Source: Mycobacterium sp. WUMAC-067 (GTDB lineage: Bacteria > Actinomycetota > Actinomycetes > Mycobacteriales > Mycobacteriaceae). Taken from it: DNA of 64,000 bases. The DNA lies in contig NZ_JAEKMI010000015.1 in the NCBI RefSeq assembly GCF_020217485.1, forward strand, positions 62,001 to 126,000, read 5' to 3'. The first letter of the stretch is position 1. Every line of letters starts with the position of its first letter. Positions 22,099 to 32,558 of the stretch are shown one piece after another. Made by a program: the position numbers and the translations under genes. A model generated the notes under the pieces. It made no database searches. It was not told where the DNA came from and saw only the letters and a list, made by a program, of their open reading frames with translations.

Positions 22099-23082
22099 AT
22101 GCTTGCCGCCACAGCGCAAAGATCACGGGGCGCCTGCGAGGCGGCCGCAATCCCGCGAGGCTTCCCAGCTCCCAGGTTCGTGCGGCCGACCATTGCGGTG
22201 CCGACCGTGCTGGTCTGGCTTGGGTCGCTCGTTGCGTGGTGCGGGGCGACGGCGGCGGTTCTCTGCGGAGTGAGTGGTTGGTGGTTGGCGGTCACCATCG
22301 TCGTTCAGGGTCTCGTAACGTTTTCCATGTTCTCCGTGCTGCACGAAGCGATTCACCACACCGTCGGCCGGCCAAAGTGGATCAACCAGGTGTTCGGTCG
22401 CTTGTCGATACCGTTCGTCTCGTTGTTCGCAACATTTCCACTGCTCGCGTATACGCATCTCGCACACCACCGCAACACCAACGAAGGTATCCATGAGGAT
22501 CCGGACGCCTGGAGCATCACGGGTCCGCGTTGGCAGCTGCCGTTGCGCTGGTTGACGATCGATGCCTGGTATTGCCGCTTTTACCTGATGCGCCTGCGCC
22601 GGCGCCCCCGCAAGGAAGCCGTGGGGTTTGCCATACACGTCACTCTGGCGCTTGCCTTCGTAACCACCATCGTGATTCTCGGCTACGGGCGCGAGTTGGT
22701 GCTCATCTATTTCATCCCGCAGCGGATCGGCATGGTGATCCTCGCGTGGTGGTTTGACTGGCTGCCTCATCACGGCCTTGTGGCGATAAAGACCGACCGA
22801 TTCCGGGTCACCCGCGCTCGGGTTGGCTGGGAGCGTGCTCTGTGTCTGTTGTTGATGTATCAGAACTATCACGTGGTTCATCACATCCATACTGCGATTC
22901 CTTTTTACCTGTACGTAAAGGCATGGAGGGCTGCAGAATCCGACTATCTGGACCGCAACGTCCCAATCAGCACCGCGTGGGGGCAGGAAATGACGCCTTC
23001 GGAGTACCGCAGATGGCGGGAGGTCAGAAGCGGCATTGTCGAAGCGGATCGCGGTGATCGCCTCGCGGAGATCTGGGGGTAG
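22099..23082 (+). CDS. fatty-acid-desaturase-family membrane protein
   Basis: The 327-aa integral membrane di-iron enzyme has the three histidine boxes of the FA_desaturase superfamily: HEAIHH (about residue 90), HLAHH (about 129) and HVVHH (about 263), with hydrophobic spans between about 38-80, 104-124 and 181-220. The family includes acyl-lipid desaturases and carotenoid hydroxylases/ketolases, so the substrate is open. The ATG at 22099 has CAGGGG upstream; in-frame TTG 22081 and GTG 22084 are alternatives. Next to an N-acyl-peptide synthetase it could desaturate the lipid chain of that product (inference). Its 3' end abuts a transposase remnant on the other strand. Confidence 0.8.
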   Translation: MLAATAQRSRGACEAAAIPRGFPAPRFVRPTIAVPTVLVWLGSLVAWCGATAAVLCGVSGWWLAVTIVVQGLVTFSMFSVLHEAIHHTVGRPKWINQVFGRLSIPFVSLFATFPLLAYTHLAHHRNTNEGIHEDPDAWSITGPRWQLPLRWLTIDAWYCRFYLMRLRRRPRKEAVGFAIHVTLALAFVTTIVILGYGRELVLIYFIPQRIGMVILAWWFDWLPHHGLVAIKTDRFRVTRARVGWERALCLLLMYQNYHVVHHIHTAIPFYLYVKAWRAAESDYLDRNVPISTAWGQEMTPSEYRRWREVRSGIVEADRGDRLAEIWG

Positions 23083-23220
23083 CGGCTCGGCGATGGTCGG
23101 GTGTTGGCTGCGGGCCTTGATCTTGACGGTGCGGTATCGGTGGGCGGTGCGCGCGAATGTCTTGATGTTCCAACCGGTTTCAGCCTCGATGAAGTGGCTG
23201 ATGGCGACCGCGGCGCCGAT
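23031..23220 (-). mobile_element. C-terminal remnant of an IS transposase
   Basis: On the minus strand one frame reads IGAAVAISHFIEAETGW, then NIKTFARTAHRYRTVKIKA, then HPTIAEPLPPDLREAITAIR. This pattern (ISHxIExxTGWxIKxFxRTxRRYRTVxI..) resembles the extreme C-terminus of DDE transposases seen in mycobacteria (IS1634-like, from memory). No start, catalytic domain or terminal inverted repeats remain, and the frame upstream is broken. It overlaps the desaturase 3' end by about 50 bp and marks the right edge of the NRPS island. Confidence 0.45.
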
Positions 23221-23380
23221 GCTCCGGTCTCAACCGCGAAGTTCCACAAGAGGTCGTGCGACGAATCCCCGGCATTATCACAGTCTTTAGGCGTTATGCG
23301 GGGCGTTGTGCGGTGTAAACGGTGATGGCCGCCCCGGAAACCGAGACGGCCACCTCGACGCGGCTAGCGCATTGCCGCTC

Positions 23381-23629
23381 TCACCATCCCGGCGGCCCCA
23401 ACGGTCCGCCCGGCCCCTGTCCCGGCGGCGGTCCCAGCGGTCCGCCCGGCCCAGGCGGTGGTCCGCCGAATGGTCCACCCGGCGGAGGCGGTCCCGGCTG
23501 GCCCGGAGGCGGCGGCGGTGGCGGGGGATCCGCACTCGCCACCCCGGCACCGATGCCGGCCACGGCGGCCCCGAGCGTCCCCGCGAGCAACGAACCAGCG
23601 ATGAGTTTCTTGAACTTCACTCGGCCCAT
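23381..23629 (-). CDS. small secreted proline/glycine-rich protein
   Basis: The 82-aa protein has a classical signal peptide (MGRVKFKKLIAGSLLAGTLG.., hydrophobic to about residue 30, cleavage expected after GVASA). The mature part is almost only PPPPPPPPGQPGPPPPGGP-type repeats. The ATG at 23629 follows GGAAGG; an in-frame ATG at 23641 overlaps that site. A CTTCAG tandem operator and a -10 box lie about 70-100 bp upstream, as for the proline-rich membrane gene at 6950-7336. This suggests both belong to one regulon. The function is unknown. Confidence 0.75.
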   Translation of the reverse strand: MGRVKFKKLIAGSLLAGTLGAAVAGIGAGVASADPPPPPPPPGQPGPPPPGGPFGGPPPGPGGPLGPPPGQGPGGPLGPPGW

Positions 23630-23696
23630 CCATCCTTCCAATTGTCGTTTCCCTACCCGGCGACGCGAAATCGTCCTTCTCGCACCGCTTGCCGCG

Positions 23697-23729
23697 AGGT
23701 TAGGAAGTCAGCCTGAAGCTGACCTGAAG
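23697..23729 (-). promoter_or_regulatory. tandem CTTCAG operator and -10 box of the secreted proline-rich gene
   Basis: On the minus strand: CTTCAG (23729-23724), 5 bp, CTTCAG (23718-23713), exactly 10 bp, TAACCT (23702-23697, -10). This is the third copy of the architecture seen at 7344-7376 and 7555-7587. Here the transcript would have a leader of about 60 nt with a ribosome-binding site. Confidence 0.65.
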
Positions 23730-23748
23730 AAGGACGGGGCCAGAGTGC

Positions 23749-24738
23749 TCAGCGCGGCGACGACGGCGCGGTGATTGCGGTCAGGTTCCACTTGTCCAGC
23801 CACGGCCGCACCAACTCGGCGACGGAGAATTTGGCGCGGGCCGCGCACCCGGCCTTGGGGGTGTAGGGGTCACCGCCGCGGATGAGGATGCCGACGGCGC
23901 TGACGGTGCCGTCGCGTTCGTAGAGGTATACCGGGCCGCCCGAATCGCCGCATTGGCCGCTCGCCAGGAACACGACCTTGCTGTCGGTGATCTCGACGAT
24001 CTGCCCGCAGGCGTCCGCGCCGGAGCCCATGCCGAACTTGCACAACTGTTGTCCGACTTGAAGGTTGGTGGCGACGCCGGTGACCGGCAGCGACGCGGCG
24101 ACCGCCGCCGACCGGGGAACGTTGTCACCGTCCAGCGTGATCAGACCGATGTCGTGCTGTTCGCCGTGGACCCCCTCGCTGATCGTCTGGGTGAACGTGC
24201 CCAGCGCCGTGTAGGGAAGGACCCCGCCCAGGTTCATCGTGACCTTGCTCGGCCCGCCGGGACGATTGCAGTGACCGGCGGTGAGGATCCCGCCCTGGCC
24301 GTCGCTGGTATGCACCAAAAACCCTGCGGTGCAACCCATTCCACCGGATCCGTCGCCATACTGGACGTAAATTCCGGCGCCCGGGCCGATGGCGCTGGCC
24401 GCGGGCAGATCGATCGGCGCCAGCGTCGGCGGCGGCGGTGCGGGAGGCTGCTGCGCCGGGGAGGCGGCCCTGGGGTACAGGCAGACGGCCGCCACCAGGG
24501 CGGCGGTGCTGCACACCGCCGCGAGGATGAGCAGCGTGGTGTGGAGTTTGGCGCGCCGCGGCAGCACGTCGGCGAGCGTGCGGGTTTTCGGCTTGCGCCG
24601 CCGCTGGTCGCGGCTGGGCAGGAAGCCCAAGACGGCGAGCACCGCCAACACCACGGCACTGAGCGGGAGCGCGACGGTACGAGCCGGCGAATATGGCGAC
24701 CCCCAGCTGGCGAACTCCAGCGCGTACACGCCCCCCAT
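23749..24738 (-). CDS. membrane-anchored trypsin-like serine protease
   Basis: The 329-aa protein has two N-terminal hydrophobic segments (about residues 20-40 and 70-95), a short proline-rich linker, and an S1/chymotrypsin-fold domain outside the membrane. The catalytic triad is visible: His in ILTAGHC, Asp in HDIGLITL, Ser in GQCGDSGGPVYL. Paired Cys residues flank the active site. It is probably an envelope protease of unknown substrate. The ATG at 24738 (MGGVYALEF) is preferred to the upstream ATG at 24774. The gene lies 11 bp downstream of the stop end of the proline-rich promoter region and in the same orientation. Confidence 0.82.
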   Translation of the reverse strand: MGGVYALEFASWGSPYSPARTVALPLSAVVLAVLAVLGFLPSRDQRRRKPKTRTLADVLPRRAKLHTTLLILAAVCSTAALVAAVCLYPRAASPAQQPPAPPPPTLAPIDLPAASAIGPGAGIYVQYGDGSGGMGCTAGFLVHTSDGQGGILTAGHCNRPGGPSKVTMNLGGVLPYTALGTFTQTISEGVHGEQHDIGLITLDGDNVPRSAAVAASLPVTGVATNLQVGQQLCKFGMGSGADACGQIVEITDSKVVFLASGQCGDSGGPVYLYERDGTVSAVGILIRGGDPYTPKAGCAARAKFSVAELVRPWLDKWNLTAITAPSSPR

Positions 24739-24787
24739 TAGATCGATCTTTGCCGCCTCGCGCGGCGCTCTCAACAGAGTTGGTGGA

Positions 24788-25564
24788 TCAGCTGATCGTG
24801 GCCGGCTCGGGCGAGGGCTTGTCGTCGAGGCGGCGGTGTGCGAGGCGGTGGTGCCGACGGAACTGGCGGACCTCGATGATCAAGCCCGCCAGGCCAAGCG
24901 CGCTGGTGATCGCCGACACCAGGTACAGCAGCGAGTTGGGGTGGCCGGCCAGCGCGTCGCCGAGGACGACGACGGCGGTGGTGCCGGGTAGCAATCCGGC
25001 AAGCGTCGCCAGGCCGTACGGCAGCGCCCGCACGCTCGACGCACCGGCGGCATAGTTGAGCGCCGAGAACGGCACCGCGGGAATCAGTCGCAGCGACACG
25101 ATGGCCAGCCAGCCCCGCCGCCGCAGCCGTTGTTCCACCGTGTGGATCGATCGGTGGCGCACCAGCCGGGTCAACCGCCACCCGGCCGCGCGCACCAGCA
25201 GCATGGCGATCATCGCGCTCGCGGTGCTGGCGACCACCGCGAGCGCGACGCCCAGCAGCGGGCCGAAGAGCAGCCCGGCCGCCAGCGTGAACGCGGTACG
25301 CGGGATGGGCACCACCGTCACGACGATGTGCGCCACCAGGAACGCGAGCGGGAACCACGGCCCGAGCGACTGCGCCCAGTCGCGCATCTGCACCGGCGAG
25401 GGCAGCGGAAGCAACGACGCCAGCACCAGCAGCGCTGTGATGCCCACCACTGTCCAGACGACCCGCGACCGAGACACGCTGCGCGCCGCCGCGCCGATGG
25501 CGCAGCCGAGATCGCGAAGCGTCGCGGTGATTTTGCTGGTGGCGGAACCCGTCACGGCATCCAA
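24788..25564 (-). CDS. TVP38/TMEM64 (VTT-domain) membrane protein, Rv1491c-like
   Basis: The 258-aa polytopic protein has hydrophobic spans at about residues 35-55, 72-100, 103-135, 150-165, 175-200 and 212-232. It carries the VTT (SNARE-associated) signature: FLVAHIVVTVVPIPRTAFTLAAGLLFG and later LRLIPAVPFSALNYAAGAS. VTT proteins are linked to lipid scrambling or membrane homeostasis. It is the position-equivalent of M. tuberculosis Rv1491c, divergent from mutA. Confidence 0.88.
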   Translation of the reverse strand: MDAVTGSATSKITATLRDLGCAIGAAARSVSRSRVVWTVVGITALLVLASLLPLPSPVQMRDWAQSLGPWFPLAFLVAHIVVTVVPIPRTAFTLAAGLLFGPLLGVALAVVASTASAMIAMLLVRAAGWRLTRLVRHRSIHTVEQRLRRRGWLAIVSLRLIPAVPFSALNYAAGASSVRALPYGLATLAGLLPGTTAVVVLGDALAGHPNSLLYLVSAITSALGLAGLIIEVRQFRRHHRLAHRRLDDKPSPEPATIS

Positions 25565-25735
25565 GGTTACGGGGCGCAGATGAATTGGGCGTTTCCCGCG
25601 CCTGGCGTTTCGTCCCGAGCCTGCTCCGCTGGCGGCACCTGGCGGTTTTTAGCGCAGAGCTCCCATCAATTAGCCTCAATAGCTAAGTGGTATCCCCAAA
25701 GCGGTAGCCCAAATGCTCGGAAAAGGGAGCAATCG

Positions 25736-27613
25736 GTGTCCATTGATGTACCCGAGCTCGCCGGCCTAGAACAGGTTCGCGGGCGTTGGCGCAGTGCGGT
25801 CGCCGGAGTGCTGGCCAAGAGCACCCGGAAGGACCCCGAGGAGTTGGGGGACGCGCCGGAGCGGCTGCTGGAAACCCCGACGTACGACGGGATCGCGATC
25901 CGCGCGCTCTACACCGCCCTCGACGAGCTGCCCGAACCGCCGCTGCCCGGTGAGTGGCCCTACGTGCGGGGCGGCGACGCGCTGCGCGACGTCAAGACCG
26001 GCTGGCGGGTCGCCGAGGCGTTCCCGGCCACCCCGGTGCCGGGCGTCGACGCGAAGGACGTCAACTCCGCGGTGCTCGACGCGCTCGGCAACGGAGCCAG
26101 CGCCCTGGTGCTGCGGATCGGGGAGTCGGGCGTGGCGCCTGACCAGCTGGCCGACGCGCTGCAGGGTGTCTACCTGAGCATGGCGCCGCTGATCCTCGAG
26201 GCCGGCGCCGACTACGCGGCGGCCAGCGACGTGGCGCTGGCGCTGGCCGACGGGGTGGAACCCGACCAGCGCGCCACCGTGTCGATCGACCTGGGCGGTG
26301 ACCCGCTGACCGCGGCGCACAGCGGCCGGCCTGCGCCGAGGATCGAGGACGTGGTCGCCGTCGCCAAGCGGGCCGCCGAGCACACCGGCGTGCGCGCGAT
26401 CACCGTCGACGGGCCCGCCTTTCACAATCTGGGCGCCAACGCGACGTGGGAGCTGGCCGCCGGTGTCGCGGCCGCGGTGAGTTACCTGCGGGTGCTCACC
26501 GAGGCGGGGATGCCGATCGGCCAGGCGTTGCGGCAGATCAGCTTCCGGTTCGCCGCCGACGACGACCAGTTCATGACGATCGCCAAGTTCCGCGCGGCGC
26601 GCAACCTGTGGGCGCGGGTCGCCGAGGTCGTCGGCGAGCCCGATTCCGGCGCGGCCGTCATCCACGCCGAGACCTCGCTGCCGATGATGACCCAGCGCGA
26701 CCCCTGGGTGAACATGCTGCGCTGCACCCTCGCCGCCTTCGGCGCCGGCGTGGGCGGCGCCGACTCCCTGCTGGTCTTCCCGTTCGACGTGGCGATCGAC
26801 GGCGGATTCCCGGACATCGCAACAAGTTTCGCGCGCCGCATCGCGCGCAACACCCAGCTACTGCTGCTCGAGGAGTCACACGTGGGCCGCGTGCTGGACC
26901 CGGCCGGCGGGTCGTGGTTCGTGGAGGACCTCACCGCCCGGCTGGCCGAGCAGGCCTGGCAGCATTTCCAGGCCATCGAGGCGCACGGCGGATTCACCGA
27001 TGCCGCCGACTTCATCGCCGGCCAGATCGCCGAGATCGCGGCCCGCCGCAGCGACGACATCGCGCACCGCCGCACGGCGATCACGGGCGTCAATGAATTC
27101 CCGAACCTCACCGAACCGCCGCTGCCGCAAAGCGACTCGTCGTATTCGCCGCTCGCCGCCGGCAAGCTGGTGCGTTACGCCGCGGAGTTCGAAGCCCTGC
27201 GCGATCGCTCCGACGCCTTCGTGGCCCGCACCGGCTCGCGCCCCCAAGCGTTGTTGCTGCCCCTGGGCCCCTTGGCCGAGAACAACATTCGCGCGACGTT
27301 CGCCTCGAACCTGTTGGCCTCCGGGGGCATCGAGGCGGTCAACCCCGGAACCGTCGATGCGGCCGGCGTCGCGGCGGCGGTGGCCGAGGCGGGGACGCCG
27401 ACGGTGGCGGTCATCTGCGGCACCGACAAGCGCTACGGGGACGAGGCGTCCGGCGTCGTGCAGGCCGCCCGGGACGCCGGAATCTCCCGGGTGTATCTGG
27501 CCGGGCCCGAAAAGGCGGTGGCCGACACCGAGCACCAACCGGACCAATTCCTGACCGCGAAAATCAATGCGGTCGAAGCACTGTCGGATCTGCTCACAAG
27601 GCTGGGGGCGTAG
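25736..27613 (+). CDS. mutA: methylmalonyl-CoA mutase small subunit
   Basis: The 625-aa beta subunit of adenosylcobalamin-dependent methylmalonyl-CoA mutase interconverts succinyl-CoA and (R)-methylmalonyl-CoA, feeding propionate metabolism and methyl-branched lipid synthesis. It has the TIM-barrel domain (about 60-450, for example [23 protein letters not shown]) and a degenerate B12-binding-like C-terminal domain without the DxHxxG motif, as expected for the small subunit. The GTG at 25736 has AAGGGAG upstream; the product length is near the 615 aa of M. tuberculosis. mutB follows after 5 bp. Confidence 0.95.
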   Translation: MSIDVPELAGLEQVRGRWRSAVAGVLAKSTRKDPEELGDAPERLLETPTYDGIAIRALYTALDELPEPPLPGEWPYVRGGDALRDVKTGWRVAEAFPATPVPGVDAKDVNSAVLDALGNGASALVLRIGESGVAPDQLADALQGVYLSMAPLILEAGADYAAASDVALALADGVEPDQRATVSIDLGGDPLTAAHSGRPAPRIEDVVAVAKRAAEHTGVRAITVDGPAFHNLGANATWELAAGVAAAVSYLRVLTEAGMPIGQALRQISFRFAADDDQFMTIAKFRAARNLWARVAEVVGEPDSGAAVIHAETSLPMMTQRDPWVNMLRCTLAAFGAGVGGADSLLVFPFDVAIDGGFPDIATSFARRIARNTQLLLLEESHVGRVLDPAGGSWFVEDLTARLAEQAWQHFQAIEAHGGFTDAADFIAGQIAEIAARRSDDIAHRRTAITGVNEFPNLTEPPLPQSDSSYSPLAAGKLVRYAAEFEALRDRSDAFVARTGSRPQALLLPLGPLAENNIRATFASNLLASGGIEAVNPGTVDAAGVAAAVAEAGTPTVAVICGTDKRYGDEASGVVQAARDAGISRVYLAGPEKAVADTEHQPDQFLTAKINAVEALSDLLTRLGA

Positions 27614-27618
27614 CTAGC

Positions 27619-29868
<2,250 letters not shown>

Positions 29869-29876
29869 TGATGCGC

Positions 29877-29935
29877 GCGAGACTGCAACTACCGACAGGG
29901 TTACTCGGGAAATGCGTCGCCAGTTGCAGTCTCGC
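29877..29935. repeat. 14-bp perfect inverted repeat (palindromic element)
   Basis: GCGAGACTGCAACT (29877-29890) and its exact reverse complement AGTTGCAGTCTCGC (29922-29935) flank a 31-bp spacer, between mutB and meaB. It could fold as an mRNA hairpin controlling the last gene or be a dispersed palindromic repeat. In M. tuberculosis the same gap holds mazEF4 (Rv1494-Rv1495), absent here. Confidence 0.65.
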
Positions 29936-29944
29936 GGTGTGGAA

Positions 29945-30916
29945 ATGAACCCAGAGCAGCTGGCCAAGGCCATCCGCAGTGGCGACCGCGCGGCGCTGCC
30001 GCGCGCCATCACCCTGCTGGAGTCCACCCGCAGGGATCACCAGGAGAAGGCGCAGCGGCTGCTGTTGGAGCTGACGCCGGACTCGGGCAACGCGCATCGG
30101 GTGGGCATCACCGGGATTCCCGGGGTGGGGAAGTCCACCACCATCGAGGCCCTCGGCATGCACCTGATCGAAATGGGCCATCGCGTGGCGGTGTTGGCCG
30201 TCGATCCGTCGTCGACGCGCACCGGCGGCTCGATCCTCGGTGACAAAACCCGGATGTCGCGCCTTGCCATGCACCCGGATGCATACATTCGGCCGTCGCC
30301 CACGTCGGGCACCCTGGGCGGGGTGGCCAAGGCCACCCGCGAAGCGTCGGTGCTGCTGGAGGCCGCCGGTTTCGACGTGATCCTGATCGAGACCGTCGGC
30401 GTCGGTCAGTCCGAGGTGACCGTGGCCAACATGGTCGACACCTTCGTGTTGCTGACCCTGGCGCGCGGCGGCGACCAGCTGCAGGGCATCAAGAAGGGCG
30501 TGCTGGAGCTGGCCGACATCGTCGTGGTGAACAAGGCCGAGGGGAAGCACCTGCCCGAGGCGCGGTCGGCCGCGCGCGAGCTGTCCGGGGCGATCAGGTT
30601 GATCTATCCGCGCGAAACGCTATGGCGGCCGCCCGTTCTCACGATGAGCGCCGCGGAGGGAACCGGCCTCGACGAACTGTGGGACACCGTCGAACGTCAT
30701 CGCACGGTGCTCAGCGAGGCGGGGGAGTTCGAGGCGCGCCGCCGCGGCCAGCTGGTCGACTGGACCTGGCAGATGGTGCGCGACACGGTGTTGGACCGGC
30801 TGGCCTCCAACCCGGCGGTGCGCAAGATCCGGGCCGACGTCGAGCGAAAGGTCAAGGCGGGGGAGCTAACTCCGGCCCTGGCGGCCCAGCAAATCTTGAC
30901 GGCCGCGTCCGGCTAA
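29945..30916 (+). CDS. meaB: MeaB/ArgK-family GTPase, methylmalonyl-CoA mutase chaperone
   Basis: The 323-aa G3E P-loop GTPase protects methylmalonyl-CoA mutase and gates cofactor loading. The P-loop is GIPGVGKST (about residue 60). DPSSTRTGGSILGDKTRM (switch region), ETVGVGQSE and the NKAEG base-recognition motif are present. I start at ATG 29945 (MNPEQLAKAIRSGD) because sequence beyond it to 29912 is part of the inverted repeat. The synteny mutA-mutB-meaB supports the role. It corresponds to Rv1496. Confidence 0.93.
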   Translation: MNPEQLAKAIRSGDRAALPRAITLLESTRRDHQEKAQRLLLELTPDSGNAHRVGITGIPGVGKSTTIEALGMHLIEMGHRVAVLAVDPSSTRTGGSILGDKTRMSRLAMHPDAYIRPSPTSGTLGGVAKATREASVLLEAAGFDVILIETVGVGQSEVTVANMVDTFVLLTLARGGDQLQGIKKGVLELADIVVVNKAEGKHLPEARSAARELSGAIRLIYPRETLWRPPVLTMSAAEGTGLDELWDTVERHRTVLSEAGEFEARRRGQLVDWTWQMVRDTVLDRLASNPAVRKIRADVERKVKAGELTPALAAQQILTAASG

Positions 30917-30980
30917 CGGATAGGTAAATATTCGGGGGGTTTCGCTCCTGCCGGGTGTGTAATCCAAGTAAATTCAAAGT

Positions 30981-32267
30981 GTGACGGTGGATAGCCGAGT
31001 CAATCGCCGCGCGGTCCGTGTCCACGATGACCTTGACGCAGGTCACCGTGTGTCCGGCGCGGCGGACTCACACTTCGGGTGCGTCGTTCGTAGCTTTTCC
31101 AGCATGTTTCCCGCCCGCCGGTTCGGTGGCGGGGCGTTGGCCGTCTATGTCGACGGCCGGCCCGTCGTGGACGTCTGGACGGGTTTTGCCGACCGGGGTG
31201 GCCAGCGGCCGTGGTCGGAGAACACCGCCCCGATGGTGTTCTCCGCGACCAAGGGAATGGCCGCCACCGTCATCCACCGGCTCGCTGACCGGGGGCTGAT
31301 CGACTACGACGCCCCCGTCGCCGAATACTGGCGCGAGTTCGCGGCCAACGGCAAGGCCGAGATGACCGTGCGCCAGGTGATGCGGCACCAGGCCGGCCTG
31401 TCGGGTCTGCGCGGCGCCACCAAGGAAGACCTCCTCGATCACGTGGTGATGGAGGAGCGGCTGGCCGCGGCGGCTCCCGGGCGGCTGCTGGGCAAATCCG
31501 CGTACCACGCGCTGACCTTCGGCTGGCTAATGTCCGGCCTGGGTCGGGCGGTGACCGGTAAGGGGATGCGCACGCTGATTCGCGAGGAACTCGCCGAGCC
31601 GCTGGGCGTCGACGGCCTGTACCTGGGCCGGCCGCCGGCCGGGTGCCCGACGCGGGTCGCCGAGATCGTCGCGCCGCAGAACCTTTTGGGCAGTTCGCTC
31701 GTCAACTACGTCTCCCGCAAGGTCGCCAACGAGCTCTCCGGCGGATTCCGGTCGATCTATTTCCCGGGCATGGTCGCCGCGGTTCAGGGCGATACCCCGC
31801 TGCTGGACGCCGAGATCCCGGCGGCCAACGGGGTCGCCACGGCGCGCGGCCTGGCGCGGATGTACGGCGCCATCGCCAACGGTGGCGAGGTGGACGGCAT
31901 CCGATTCCTCTCCCGCGACCTGACGGCAAGCCTGACGGGGGAGCGCAGCCTGCGGCCGGACCGAAATATCTACGTGCCGTTGGCTTTCCACCTCGGTTAT
32001 CACAGTCTGCCGATCGGCGGTGTGATGCCCGGCTTCGGTCACGTCGGGATGGGCGGTTCGGTCGGATGGGCCGATCCCGCCTCGGGGGTGGCGTTCGCGT
32101 TGGTGCACAACCGCCTGCTGACGCCGCTGGTGATGTCCGACCATGCGGCGTTCGTCGGGATTTATGCGCTGATCCGCAGGGCCGCGGACAAGGCACGCAA
32201 ACGCGGATTCCGGCCGGTCACCGAGTTCGGGGCGCCGTTCTGCGAGCCTGGGGCCGTCGCCGGCTGA
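30981..32267 (+). CDS. lipL: beta-lactamase-family esterase (LipL-like)
   Basis: The 428-aa serine hydrolase is of the beta-lactamase/class C (family VIII esterase) fold. The nucleophile motif SxxK is SATKG (about residue 91), followed by the second-motif Tyr (YHALTFGWL) and a C-terminal HVGMGGSVGWADP segment in place of KTG. It is the position-equivalent of M. tuberculosis Rv1497 LipL, an envelope lipase/esterase. The start is GTG 30981; a methionine at residue 42 is an alternative. There is no obvious signal peptide. Confidence 0.88.
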   Translation: MTVDSRVNRRAVRVHDDLDAGHRVSGAADSHFGCVVRSFSSMFPARRFGGGALAVYVDGRPVVDVWTGFADRGGQRPWSENTAPMVFSATKGMAATVIHRLADRGLIDYDAPVAEYWREFAANGKAEMTVRQVMRHQAGLSGLRGATKEDLLDHVVMEERLAAAAPGRLLGKSAYHALTFGWLMSGLGRAVTGKGMRTLIREELAEPLGVDGLYLGRPPAGCPTRVAEIVAPQNLLGSSLVNYVSRKVANELSGGFRSIYFPGMVAAVQGDTPLLDAEIPAANGVATARGLARMYGAIANGGEVDGIRFLSRDLTASLTGERSLRPDRNIYVPLAFHLGYHSLPIGGVMPGFGHVGMGGSVGWADPASGVAFALVHNRLLTPLVMSDHAAFVGIYALIRRAADKARKRGFRPVTEFGAPFCEPGAVAG

Positions 32268-32558
32268 CGCCGAAAGGCGCACGAGCCCCCGGACGGTGCG
32301 TTCCCGCAATGCAAACGACCGCGTAATTAACGGGGGCGCTTAAATCGACTGGCCGATTCGAATGACGGTGGTCGAAAGCCCCATGTGCAGTTGTTTACGT
32401 GCGATGTAGTGTTTGCTGGATGTTTGCTCAGCTCATTCCTGCGAATTGCCGCGGCGTTTCCCGAAAACAATGCCCGCCGGTAATCCTGGCTTCGCGGGTG
32501 TGTTGATGACCGGACTGCGATTTTGGTGCCCGGGCGCCGGGCAGCGAGAATCGGTCGG

